Of a stretch of 64,000 nt of DNA, positions 38,501-47,684 are shown piece by piece; the first letter of the stretch is position 1; each line of letters starts with the position of its first letter. The notes beneath the pieces are model-generated. The model was not told the origin of the DNA, did not search any database, and saw only the letters and a list, made by a program, of their open reading frames with translations. The DNA is from Sipunculus nudus. Its lineage: Eukaryota; Annelida; Sipuncula; Golfingiida; Sipunculidae. The DNA lies in contig JAPPUL010000095.1 of assembly GCA_026874595.1 (NCBI GenBank), positions 372,001 to 436,000 on the forward strand, read 5' to 3'. The translations under genes and the position numbers were made by a program.

Positions 38501-39245
38501 GATAATACCGTGTTTGGATATAATTAATGATCGAGTGGTAAAGGGAGTAAATTTTGTAAACTTAAAAGATGCAGGAGATGCAGTTTCTAATGCGTCCTTT
38601 TACGATAGTGAGGGAGCAGATGAGATAATATTTCTAGATATAACAGCAAGTAAAGACAATAGAAATACAATATACAAAATAGCAAAGCGTGTTGCCGATT
38701 CAATATATACACCTTTTACAATTGGTGGTGGGATAAGAACTTTAGAAGACATGAAAAAGTTAATACAAGCGGGAGCAGATAAGATATCAATTAATTCAGC
38801 AGCAGTAAAAACACCACATATAATAAGCGAGGGTGCACATGCGCTTGGCAGTCAGGCTATAGTGGTTGCAGTAGATGCAAAGAGGAATGCGGAAGGTGGT
38901 TTTACAGTCTATATTAAGGGTGGGCGAGAGAATACACATATAGATGTTTTAGAGTGGGTATCGAAAGTAGAAGAACTTGGCGCTGGGGAGATTTTATTGA
39001 CGTCTATGGACAAAGACGGAACTAAATCAGGGTATGACATTGAACTTACAAAGCTTGTTTGTGAGAGGGTTAAAATACCAGTTATAGCCTCAGGTGGTGC
39101 AGGGGCCCTTACACATATATCAGAGTGTTTTGAAAAAACAAAAGCTAAAGCCGCACTTGCAGCATCCATCTTTCATTATAGAGAAATATCGATTCACGAA
39201 GTAAAAAGATATTTGCAAAACAAAGGTATACCCGTTAGAATATAA
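38487..39245 (+). CDS. hisF: Imidazole glycerol phosphate synthase, cyclase subunit
   Basis: 253 aa from the ATG at 38487; a longer frame from 38436 lies inside hisA and is not needed, since HisF normally begins ML-RIIPCLD. HisF closes the imidazole ring using ammonia from HisH. The catalytic aspartates are in IPCLDI (residue 11) and VVAVDAKR (about residue 130), with GGGIRTLED and [10 protein letters not shown] as phosphate-binding loops. It ends the plus-strand operon and meets a convergent lipoprotein gene after 27 bp. hisG, hisD, hisC, hisE and hisI must lie elsewhere. Confidence 0.96.
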   Translation: MLANRIIPCLDIINDRVVKGVNFVNLKDAGDAVSNASFYDSEGADEIIFLDITASKDNRNTIYKIAKRVADSIYTPFTIGGGIRTLEDMKKLIQAGADKISINSAAVKTPHIISEGAHALGSQAIVVAVDAKRNAEGGFTVYIKGGRENTHIDVLEWVSKVEELGAGEILLTSMDKDGTKSGYDIELTKLVCERVKIPVIASGGAGALTHISECFEKTKAKAALAASIFHYREISIHEVKRYLQNKGIPVRI

Positions 39246-39272
39246 TACTAATATAAAATAATATAAAAATAT

Positions 39273-40346
39273 CTACTGAGATGTATCCTCTAAATAAAGC
39301 CTACTTTCATAACTGATTATAACTCCCTTACTTGCCTTGTTAGCTCTAATAATTGTTGATGGGAGTTCCCAAACATAACTATATAAAACCTTCTGCGGAA
39401 CTCCATAAAGCTTAGACAACTTATCTACAACATCTTTAACACTACTCCTCTCACTTACCGTTACTTTGTAAAGCTTATTTTCCCAATTAGGATGTGTGCC
39501 TTTATCTACATAAAAGGTTGTTGCATCTTGTTCAACAGGACCTCTAATAGATATCGACTTGTCTTTTATGTCCAAAACTGAACCAACAAAATCTTTTTGT
39601 ATAGATGTTTTTAGCTTCTCAAAATCTGTTGTCCATTCATACTTACCATAACCTTTTAGGTCCTCTCCATATGTCTGACCACCATATCCGTATTCTCTAT
39701 TCCTTTTATCTTTACGATAAAGTTCTTTTTTTGATATGCTTTCTATTCCTATATATAAATTAGTCTCTAGTATAGGATAGCGTGTGACAAGCTTTTTATA
39801 CTGCTTATTATACGATTTTATCGTAGACTTTATCATACTTACAAGAAAGTAGGAGCGTAGATTTACACCTGTATCTGTTCTTAAATTAAAATGTTTACCT
39901 ATCCGTTCTCTATTTGTTTGTATTAATATGTCTCCTATATAATTTGTTACGTTAGGTCTTATTGTAAAAACATTCTCATACATCTTGCCATAAAAGTTTT
40001 GTTCGTCTTGTCTTCTGTCTGGAGTTGCATAACTTGAATCACCTACTGCATGCACATCTGAAAAGACGTATGAGTCAGCTTTAAGCCTTAAGACAACTAG
40101 CTTACTTGTATTACGGACAAGTTTTATCTTCGTAAAAAATAATTTATCTACACTTTCTATTGTAAGCACTATTGATTCATAGGTTATTATCCCCTCCTTG
40201 TATATCAAATTCATAAGTAAGATACCCTCATTGCGCTTTAGTGTATCTCCTTCCTTCATGCTAATCTTTGAAGAACATGATATTTGTATACTTAATAGCA
40301 TTAACATTATAATTAGCAGCATATATCGCTTATTCTCTCTTTCCAT
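39273..40346 (-). CDS. Putative lipoprotein, unknown function
   Basis: 357 aa. The N-terminus MERENKRY plus a hydrophobic stretch ends in SIQISCSS, a good lipobox with cysteine at residue 24. The rest is soluble, with tyrosine-rich segments (around residues 205-235) and a C-terminal part that includes WENKLYKVTVSERSSVKDVVDKLSKLYGVPQKVLY. No family recognised. It is 37 bp downstream of the next lipoprotein gene on the same strand, so the two are probably made together. Confidence 0.6.
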   Translation of the reverse strand: MERENKRYMLLIIMLMLLSIQISCSSKISMKEGDTLKRNEGILLMNLIYKEGIITYESIVLTIESVDKLFFTKIKLVRNTSKLVVLRLKADSYVFSDVHAVGDSSYATPDRRQDEQNFYGKMYENVFTIRPNVTNYIGDILIQTNRERIGKHFNLRTDTGVNLRSYFLVSMIKSTIKSYNKQYKKLVTRYPILETNLYIGIESISKKELYRKDKRNREYGYGGQTYGEDLKGYGKYEWTTDFEKLKTSIQKDFVGSVLDIKDKSISIRGPVEQDATTFYVDKGTHPNWENKLYKVTVSERSSVKDVVDKLSKLYGVPQKVLYSYVWELPSTIIRANKASKGVIISYESRLYLEDTSQ

Positions 40347-40383
40347 ATCTTAACAAATTCCTTCTTTCTTTTTCAATAAAAGT

Positions 40384-41628
40384 TCAATAAAATCTAAATG
40401 TTTTGTATAGCTCTAAGCCCTTATTAAGCTCTTCTTCTGATATCTTCTCTTTTCCTACTTTATCTTTTCCTACTTTATCTTCAATATTTTCAATGGCAAA
40501 GTATAGCAAAATAAAAGTATAGCTATTTCTTCTATCTTTTAAAACATAAATATAATATTCTCTATATGTGTTTGATGAATATATTTTTCCTTGCACGCTA
40601 TAAGCTTCCTTTCCTCCTTTTGATTCTATCTCCTCCTCAAGATTTACTTCCTTACCCCATTTTATTGCTCCTTTACTCTCATATTCTGTCTTTATCTTTT
40701 TAAGAACTCCTTGCGTATTTAAACCTTTTGTACTCCCTACATTGCCTACCAATATTTCTCCTTTGTAGGCAGATTTACCTTTATACCTATAATGAAGTAA
40801 TTGCTCGTCTTTAGTTTTTAGTTTATAACCACTTGGTATCTCAAAATAATACCCTCTACTACTATAAAATAACTTGCCTCCCACTACTCCCCCAGAAGAC
40901 TTCTTCTCTATCCCCTCAACTCCACCTTCCATACCCTTTGCAAGATCTACAACCACTTCCTCATACTTTGGCAAATCTACAATATTCGTTCCTGATATCT
41001 TGCCAGCTCTTAGCTCTTCTAAATTCAATTTCTTTTCCTCCTTTTCCTCCTTTTCCTCCTTTTCCTCCTTTTCCTTCTTTCCCTCCTTTTCCTCCTTTTC
41101 CTCCTTTTCCTCCTTTCCCTCCTTTCCCTCCTTTCCCTCCTTTTCCTCCTTTTCCTCCTTTCCCTCCCTTCCTTCCCCTTTGCTTTCTTTGCTTTTTTCT
41201 ACTCCCTCTTCTCCCTTGTCATCCCCCTTCAAGCCTCCCTCTGCTACTTGCTTATCCTTCTTTTTATCCCTTTTCTTATCATTTTCAAATAAATCTTTAT
41301 AATACCTTACTGTATCAAGACCTATTTCTTTGCCTAAAGTACTTTGTAGCCGCTTCTTATCTTTAGATTTAATATCCAAACTATCTTTACTAGCTTCCTT
41401 ATCACCACCCTCCTTCTCCTCCTCCTCCTTCTTCTCCTCCTCCTCCTCCTCTACATCCTCTGTCCCTCCCATCCTCTCAAGCAGCTCTTTTGAGCGCTTT
41501 ATTACTACATCAAGCTCTTTTATATCTTCTTTATACTCTTCTTCTAATACCTTATTTGTCCTGCTTATACAAGAATAGAAAACCATCACCAGCACCAGCA
41601 CATAGAATGTTTTCTCCAACTTTCTCAT
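40384..41628 (-). CDS. Lipoprotein with long Lys/Glu/Gly tract and PsbP/DUF1795-like C-terminal region
   Basis: 414 aa. A signal ends in VFYSCIS (cysteine 20). Residues 30-200 are extremely charged: a Glu-run near residues 58-75 and then tandem KEE and KEG triplets from about residue 150 to 200. The C-terminal 165 residues form an ordinary domain beginning LFYSSRGYYFEIPSGYKL; the phrase resembles PsbP/DUF1795-type lipoproteins, a weak match. The charged tract could be a flexible spacer that holds the domain away from the membrane. The coding DNA is a 153-base uninterrupted polypyrimidine run on the plus strand, so length variation by slippage is plausible. Confidence 0.65.
   Translation of the reverse strand: MRKLEKTFYVLVLVMVFYSCISRTNKVLEEEYKEDIKELDVVIKRSKELLERMGGTEDVEEEEEEKKEEEEKEGGDKEASKDSLDIKSKDKKRLQSTLGKEIGLDTVRYYKDLFENDKKRDKKKDKQVAEGGLKGDDKGEEGVEKSKESKGEGREGKEEKEEKEGKEGKEGKEEKEEKEEKEGKKEKEEKEEKEEKEEKKLNLEELRAGKISGTNIVDLPKYEEVVVDLAKGMEGGVEGIEKKSSGGVVGGKLFYSSRGYYFEIPSGYKLKTKDEQLLHYRYKGKSAYKGEILVGNVGSTKGLNTQGVLKKIKTEYESKGAIKWGKEVNLEEEIESKGGKEAYSVQGKIYSSNTYREYYIYVLKDRRNSYTFILLYFAIENIEDKVGKDKVGKEKISEEELNKGLELYKTFRFY
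41029..41181. repeat. 153-base pure polypyrimidine tract made of 9-base units
   Basis: Every base from 41029 to 41181 on the plus strand is C or T. The tract consists mostly of the 9-base unit CCTCCTTTT and its variant CCTCCTTTC, encoding KEE/KEG triplets on the minus strand. Such a tract can adopt triplex (H-DNA) structure and is prone to slippage; slips of one 9-base unit stay in frame. Confidence 0.9.
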
Positions 41629-41699
41629 ACTTATTTAAACTCTTTCTCCCTTACTATTTATCTTTTATTATTTTTAAAGTCAAAAAGTTTCTATATCTT

Positions 41700-41731
41700 A
41701 TGCTTAAAACAAATTATGCTTAAAACAAATT
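41700..41731 (+). repeat. 16-bp tandem duplication of a translation start
   Basis: ATGCTTAAAACAAATT occurs twice in a row (41700-41715 and 41716-41731). The second copy begins the radical SAM gene. Because the unit is not a multiple of three, the first ATG opens a different frame and stops after seven codons. Confidence 0.9.
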
Positions 41732-44367
41732 TAAACCTTAAAGATAATCTAAAACTAGACCATAAAAGCGAAAAGCGCATTCTTTCTAGCATCTCAAAAC
41801 CTGCTAGGTACATCGGTAACGAGTTTAACCAAATCAAAAAAGACTTCCTCAATACCAAATTTACAATGGCTTTGTCTTATCCTGACCTTTATGAGCTTGG
41901 AATGTCTAACCTCGGTATCAAGATACTTTATGAAATCGTTAATAACCAGCATAATATGCTTTGTGAACGCGTTTTTCACCCTTGGTCTGATATGCAAAGT
42001 GTACTACTTAATATGAATGTCCCTCTCTACTCTCTTGAAAACAAGGTCTTTATTAAGCATTTTGACATTCTGGGCTTCTCTTTACAATATGAACTCACTT
42101 TTACTAATGTTTTAAGTATTTTAAATTTATCTCATATCCCCATTCAAAGAATAAAAAGAAATAATAATTATCCCATTGTGATTGCAGGGGGACCTTGTGC
42201 TTACAACCCTAAACCACTTGCTGATTTTATTGACGTTTTCTTGCTCGGTGAGGCTGAAGAGGGTATTGTTACTTTTGCAAACAAAATTATAATGCATAAA
42301 CAAATGAATAGCAAAAAAGAGGATGTTTTAAAAGACTTGGCTGAACTTGATTTTTTATACGTGCCTGCCTTTTCTAAAGACAAATACATTAGAAAGCTAA
42401 CAGTCGAAAATATAAATACTAGCAACTACCCGACAAAACCTCCTATTGCAAATACACAGGCGACGCAGGATAATGGCGTTATAGAGGTTGCACGCGGGTG
42501 TACTGTCGGATGTAGGTTTTGTCAGGCTGGTAACATTTATAGACCACTACGTGAACGCTCTATCGACAACATTCTAGAACTTGCTAAGACCATTATTAAA
42601 AATACAGGATATAAAAGTATCTCGTTGCTTTCACTTAGCATAGCCGATTATACAAACTTAAGTGCCCTTATTGATAGACTCAATGAACGTTTTAGCGATA
42701 GGCATATATCCTTTTCATTCCCCTCTCTTAGGATAGATGCTTTTAGCTTACAAAATGCTTTGAAAATAAAGAAAGTACGAAAGACTGCTCTTACATTTGC
42801 GGTTGAGGCGGGGAGTGAATATATTAGAAACGTTATAAATAAAATTGTAAGCGAGGAGAAGCTTTTTGAAATAGTAAAAGAAGTAACAAATCTTGGATGG
42901 AGGCATATAAAGCTATATTTCATGTTGGGCTTTCCGCTTTCTGAGGATTGTGAAAACAAGGAAGAGGATGAGATAATAAATTTAGTTAAAAAGCTCCTTA
43001 CTATAAATAACAAATTGAACATCTCGGTATCAGTTGGAACTTTTGTGCCAAAGTCTCATACACCGTTTGAACGGGCTCCTCAGATTACTAGGGAAGAGGC
43101 TTTTGAAAAGATACAAAAGATTAGAATGTCATTAAAAAGCAAAAGGGTAAAACTTAAGACGCACTCGCCTGATATGAGTTTCGTAGAAGGTCTTATAGCG
43201 CGTGGTGATGAGCGTATTGGGCAATTAATATATAAAGCATACGAAAAAGGTAGTCGTTTTGATGGTTGGGGTGAGGAGTTTAAAATAGATAACTGGCTTG
43301 AGGCAATTAAGGAGCTTGAAGTTGATATAGATTATGCACTATTTAATGTTAGAGAGGATCGTGAGTTACCATGGAGCAGAATAAATTCTCTTGTAACAAC
43401 TAAGTTTTTGAAGAAGGAAGAAGAACTAAGTTTGCAAGGAGTGCCAACACCTGATTGTAGAGACAAATGCATAGAGTTTTGTGGTGTTTGCCATAAACCT
43501 TTACATCACAGTCTAAATGATTCTAATAAGGATTCTAATAATGAAAATATAGACAACCTAGGAGAAGCTGAATATTTAGACAATCTCAAGAGCCTTGACA
43601 GAAGAGATATAGGCAGAAGAGATATAGAAGATCTAAGCTCAAAAGAGGCAGCAGAATACACAGTTATAATAAATTATACAAAACTTGGCCTTATGAAATA
43701 CTTGTCACACATAGACATGTTTAATATGTTCCAGAAGGCTTTTCTTAGAGCAGGCATACCGATAACATTCTCAAATGGGTTTAACCCTATTCCTAAAATA
43801 GACATATCAAATCCGCTTGCCCTTGGAATCGAGAGTAATGATGAGTATATGCAGATAAAGCTAACTTGTTATATGCCAGCTACAAAGCTTAAGGAACAGT
43901 TAAATAAAGAGCTTATAGATGACTTTGTTTTCGTAAAAGCAATATATATTACAGACAAAGCAGTTCCAAAGATAAATAAGCTTGTAAAGGCTTGTGAATA
44001 TGAACTTAGTCTCCCTTATGAGACAAATGGTCAAGAAATGAGAGTAATAAGGGATAATATGCTAAAGCTACAAGGGCTTGAATATATAAAGAGTTATCGT
44101 AAGGATAAGAGTTTAAAAAGCGCTCTTGAGCATATAAGTCTTAAGGAGAATAAGTTAACAATCATTTTGAATACAGATCCTTTACTTGCAAAGCTTTTTG
44201 ATTATCTTAATATAGTCACAGGACTTGAGAAAGAAGAGCTAATAGGACATGGTATAAGACGGGTTAGACAATATGGCTCTTATGAGGAAGATAAAAGCCC
44301 AATAGATGAATTAAATCTTAATTATAATACTAAATCAGAACGTAATAAAGCATTAAAGTTTAATTAA
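41716..44367 (+). CDS. Radical SAM protein with DUF2344 domain (TIGR03960/TIGR03936-like)
   Basis: 883 aa. Residues 30-200 form a B12-binding-like Rossmann part (SYPDLYELGMSNLG, AGGPCAYNPKPLADFID). The radical SAM core has the cluster motif GCTVGCRFCQAG with C262, C266 and C269. A cysteine group around residues 580-595 (DCRDKCIEFCGVCH) may bind another metal centre. From about residue 650 the DUF2344 domain begins (YTKLGLMKYLSHIDM, FSNGFNPIPK). This fusion occurs in many bacteria, often near RNase G and ribosomal protein L21 genes, suggesting an RNA or ribosome role; the reaction is not known to me. Here it precedes ileS. A charged linker (residues 600-645) looks disordered. Confidence 0.85.
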   Translation: MLKTNLNLKDNLKLDHKSEKRILSSISKPARYIGNEFNQIKKDFLNTKFTMALSYPDLYELGMSNLGIKILYEIVNNQHNMLCERVFHPWSDMQSVLLNMNVPLYSLENKVFIKHFDILGFSLQYELTFTNVLSILNLSHIPIQRIKRNNNYPIVIAGGPCAYNPKPLADFIDVFLLGEAEEGIVTFANKIIMHKQMNSKKEDVLKDLAELDFLYVPAFSKDKYIRKLTVENINTSNYPTKPPIANTQATQDNGVIEVARGCTVGCRFCQAGNIYRPLRERSIDNILELAKTIIKNTGYKSISLLSLSIADYTNLSALIDRLNERFSDRHISFSFPSLRIDAFSLQNALKIKKVRKTALTFAVEAGSEYIRNVINKIVSEEKLFEIVKEVTNLGWRHIKLYFMLGFPLSEDCENKEEDEIINLVKKLLTINNKLNISVSVGTFVPKSHTPFERAPQITREEAFEKIQKIRMSLKSKRVKLKTHSPDMSFVEGLIARGDERIGQLIYKAYEKGSRFDGWGEEFKIDNWLEAIKELEVDIDYALFNVREDRELPWSRINSLVTTKFLKKEEELSLQGVPTPDCRDKCIEFCGVCHKPLHHSLNDSNKDSNNENIDNLGEAEYLDNLKSLDRRDIGRRDIEDLSSKEAAEYTVIINYTKLGLMKYLSHIDMFNMFQKAFLRAGIPITFSNGFNPIPKIDISNPLALGIESNDEYMQIKLTCYMPATKLKEQLNKELIDDFVFVKAIYITDKAVPKINKLVKACEYELSLPYETNGQEMRVIRDNMLKLQGLEYIKSYRKDKSLKSALEHISLKENKLTIILNTDPLLAKLFDYLNIVTGLEKEELIGHGIRRVRQYGSYEEDKSPIDELNLNYNTKSERNKALKFN

Positions 44368-44461
44368 GCGTCTAAAAAGGTATAAGATTACTTTCTTTTC
44401 TTTATAAGCTATGTTATAAGGCATACATTAATAAATAAGTTATGATAAAAGAAGAAGTTAA

Positions 44462-47400
44462 ATGTATAAAGAGGTAAATAAAAAGTCTTTTCCAAAGATA
44501 GAAGAAGATATTTTAAGTTTCTGGGAAACTGAGGGACTTGATGCTAAGCACTTAACAAAGGGAGGAAAAGAGTATGTGTTTTACGACGGTCCTCCTGGGA
44601 CAAATGGCTCACCACATATAGGTCATATGCTTCAAAGTGCCTTAAAGGATCTTTGGCCTAGATACAAAACTATGCAAGGTTATAAAGTCGTACGAAAAGC
44701 CGGATGGGATACACATGGTCTTCCCATAGAGCTTGCAGCTGAGAAAGAACTTGGACTATCATCAAAAAAAGATATTGAGGCTTATGGGCTAAATAAGTTT
44801 ATAGAACACTGCAAAAAGACGGTATATAAATATAAAGGAGAATGGATAGAGGCTATAAAACGTATAGGACGTGTACTTGACTTTGAAGATGAATATGCAA
44901 CCTTAACAAACGACTTTATACAAAGTGATTGGTGGGTACTAAAGGAAGCCTGGGATAGAGAGTTATTATATAAAGGGTATAAAGTACTTGCCTATTGTCC
45001 GCGTCTTGGGACCTCGCTATCGAATCATGAGGTTGCACTTGGGTATCAAGAAGTTACTGACATCTCGGTATATGCTAAATTTGCTATAAAAGAACAAAGG
45101 AACACCTATTTTATAGCCTGGACAACAACGCTTTGGACTTTAATAGGAAATGTAGCACTTGCACTTGGAGAAAACATAAGCTACGTAAAGGTTAATGTTT
45201 CTGATGAGTATTATATTCTCTCAGAAGATAGTTTAGCAAAAATAAAAGATAAAGGTCTTATAAAGGATTTTAAAGTAGTTGAGAAGTTTATAGGTAAAGA
45301 GCTTGCAGGTCTTTCATATATCCCGCTTTGGGATTATTTTGAAGGTATTGAAGGTAAAAAACATTATACAATAATAGATGACTACGTAACCACAGAAGAG
45401 GGTTCTGGTATAGTACATCTTGCATTGTACGGAGAAGATGATTATAGATTAATAAAGGCAAATAACCTACCATTTGTCCAACACGTGGATGAGACAGGTC
45501 GATTCATAAAGGAATGTAGAGATTACAAAGGTCGGATGTTTGACGATGAAAAGCTTTCTGTAGACATAATAAAGGACCTTGCTGACAAAAACTTAATACT
45601 TGCCAAAGAGAAAATAACCCATAACTATCCATTTAACTATCGTACGGGAACTCGTTTAATGTACTTTGCAAAGTCGTCATGGTTTTTGAAGACGACGGAA
45701 TACAAAGACAAAATGATATCAGCAAACGAAAAGATAAACTGGTACCCGTCTCATATACGTGATGGCCGATTTGGCAGATGGCTTTTTAATAACGTAGATT
45801 GGGCGATATCACGTGATCGGTATTGGGGGTCTCCGATTCCGATATGGAACTGTCTAAGTTGTAAAGAAGCGATTCTAATAAGCTCAATAGACCAGTTAAA
45901 CAAATACACCAAAGAGCATATTGACAAAGACTTTGATTTACACATACCATACATCGACGAGCTTAAGCTTTACTGTCCAAAGTGTTCGAATATAATGAAG
46001 CGCGAATCAGGAGTTTTGGACTGCTGGTTTAACTCCGGGGTAGTACCATGGGGACAAATAGGATATCCAAGTAAGGCAGGGTCAAAAGAGGCTATTAAGC
46101 ACCTTTACCCGGCTGAGTTCATATGTGAGGGAATAGATCAAACACGCGGTTGGTTTTATGCTCTACTTGCAATATCGGCTTTAATAAATGGTGATTCTAG
46201 TTACCAAAATGTAATCTGCACAGAGTTGGTCCTGGATAAAGAAGGTAACAAGATGAGCAAGTCTAAAGGCAACACAGTAGATCCAAACGAGATGTTTAAT
46301 AAATATGGTGCTGATGCGATGAGATGGTTTTTCCTAAATACGAAGCCGGGCAATCCGTTAAGGTTCTCAGAAGATAGCATAAAGGAAAGCATAAAAGACA
46401 TAATCTTGCCGTTATGGAATATATATAGTTTTTACGTAACGTACGCAAAGATAGACAAATACGTTGGCAGGGGTGAGATTTCAGGAGAACTTGAGAATGA
46501 TTTAGACAAATGGATATTGTCAGAAAATGCAAAGCTAATAAAGGAAGTAGGAAGCTGCTTAGATAGATACGACCCGGCGGGTGCCACTAATGTTATAACA
46601 AATTATATAGACAAACTTTCTAACTGGTATATAAGACGTAGTCGGCGGCGCTTTTGGAAATCGCAGCAAGATAGGAATAAACAAGATGCATACAACACGC
46701 TATACAAAGTAATTGTAGATCTAATTAAAGTACTTGCGCCTTTTATGCCTTTCATAACAGAAGAGATATATCAAAACGTAGTACGTAGTGTGGACACGGA
46801 AAGCCAGATAAGTATTCATCTTTGTAAGTATCCCATTGCTGACGAAAGTGCTTGCGACAACGAAATAGAACATAGGATGAATCTAATTCGGAGGGTGGTA
46901 TCTCATGGGAGAGCGCTTCGTAATAAACATCAAATAAAGATAAGACAGCCGTTAAAAAAGCTTATAGTAGTAGTAGAGCAAGCAAAAGACAAAGAAATAA
47001 TATACAGTATGAATGAAGAGATAAAAGAGGAGATAAATGTAAAAGGACTAGAGTTTAAAGCTAATCAGGATGATCTTCTTGAGTATGTTATTAAACCGAA
47101 TTTGAAGTTGCTTGGAAAAAGGTTTGGCAAAGATTTGCAAAGTATAATAAAGCAGCTTACAAATATAAGCCCAGAGAGGGCTAATGGTCAAAATGACAGT
47201 TTAGAAATAAAGCTTAGACTAAATGGAAAAGAAGTAGTTTTGGGGGGGGATGAATTAATTATAGAGAAGAAAGCAAAGGCAGGACTTTTAATAGAGGTCT
47301 CGGATGAGTTAACTATTGTGCTTGATACCAATTTGAATGATGAGCTTGTAAAAGAAGGTCTTGCACGTGAGTTTGTGAATAAAGTACAGAACATGAGAAA

Positions 47401-47614
47401 AGAGAATGAGCTTGAAGTGCTTGACAAGATAAATATAAATTTCTATGCCAGTGAAGCTATATTGCAAAAGTCAATTTTAGAATACGAAGACTACATAAAG
47501 AATGAGACATTGGCCGAGCGAATAAGCTTTAATAAAGACAAGCTTTGTGGTGAGTCTAATAAAGAATGGGATTTAAATAACGTTAAGACAAAGATATCGA
47601 TAATAAAGATTTAA
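44462..47614 (+). CDS. ileS: Isoleucyl-tRNA synthetase (long, type 2-like)
   Basis: 1050 aa. Charges tRNA-Ile. HIGH motif PHIGHM (about residue 52) and KMSKS (about residue 597) are intact, with the editing domain between them (WTTTLWTLIGN, then a TTEEGSGIVHLA segment). Length and the C-terminal region after residue 820 fit the type 2 (eukaryote-like) IleRS that spirochaetes carry and which lacks the zinc-binding tail of the E. coli type. It is 94 bp downstream of the radical SAM gene and 70 bp upstream of gltX. Known type 2 enzymes tolerate mupirocin; whether this one does is inference. Confidence 0.95.
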   Translation: MYKEVNKKSFPKIEEDILSFWETEGLDAKHLTKGGKEYVFYDGPPGTNGSPHIGHMLQSALKDLWPRYKTMQGYKVVRKAGWDTHGLPIELAAEKELGLSSKKDIEAYGLNKFIEHCKKTVYKYKGEWIEAIKRIGRVLDFEDEYATLTNDFIQSDWWVLKEAWDRELLYKGYKVLAYCPRLGTSLSNHEVALGYQEVTDISVYAKFAIKEQRNTYFIAWTTTLWTLIGNVALALGENISYVKVNVSDEYYILSEDSLAKIKDKGLIKDFKVVEKFIGKELAGLSYIPLWDYFEGIEGKKHYTIIDDYVTTEEGSGIVHLALYGEDDYRLIKANNLPFVQHVDETGRFIKECRDYKGRMFDDEKLSVDIIKDLADKNLILAKEKITHNYPFNYRTGTRLMYFAKSSWFLKTTEYKDKMISANEKINWYPSHIRDGRFGRWLFNNVDWAISRDRYWGSPIPIWNCLSCKEAILISSIDQLNKYTKEHIDKDFDLHIPYIDELKLYCPKCSNIMKRESGVLDCWFNSGVVPWGQIGYPSKAGSKEAIKHLYPAEFICEGIDQTRGWFYALLAISALINGDSSYQNVICTELVLDKEGNKMSKSKGNTVDPNEMFNKYGADAMRWFFLNTKPGNPLRFSEDSIKESIKDIILPLWNIYSFYVTYAKIDKYVGRGEISGELENDLDKWILSENAKLIKEVGSCLDRYDPAGATNVITNYIDKLSNWYIRRSRRRFWKSQQDRNKQDAYNTLYKVIVDLIKVLAPFMPFITEEIYQNVVRSVDTESQISIHLCKYPIADESACDNEIEHRMNLIRRVVSHGRALRNKHQIKIRQPLKKLIVVVEQAKDKEIIYSMNEEIKEEINVKGLEFKANQDDLLEYVIKPNLKLLGKRFGKDLQSIIKQLTNISPERANGQNDSLEIKLRLNGKEVVLGGDELIIEKKAKAGLLIEVSDELTIVLDTNLNDELVKEGLAREFVNKVQNMRKENELEVLDKININFYASEAILQKSILEYEDYIKNETLAERISFNKDKLCGESNKEWDLNNVKTKISIIKI

Positions 47615-47684
47615 CATTTAGATATTAAATATCTAGATATTAAATATTTAAAGAATATAAGAAAATGGAGTTATAAGAAAGGAA

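Noticed and set aside
40833-41366. Proline/phenylalanine-rich frames on the plus strand
   Set aside because: They are the antisense reading of the polypyrimidine tract inside the charged lipoprotein gene and have no ribosome-binding site.
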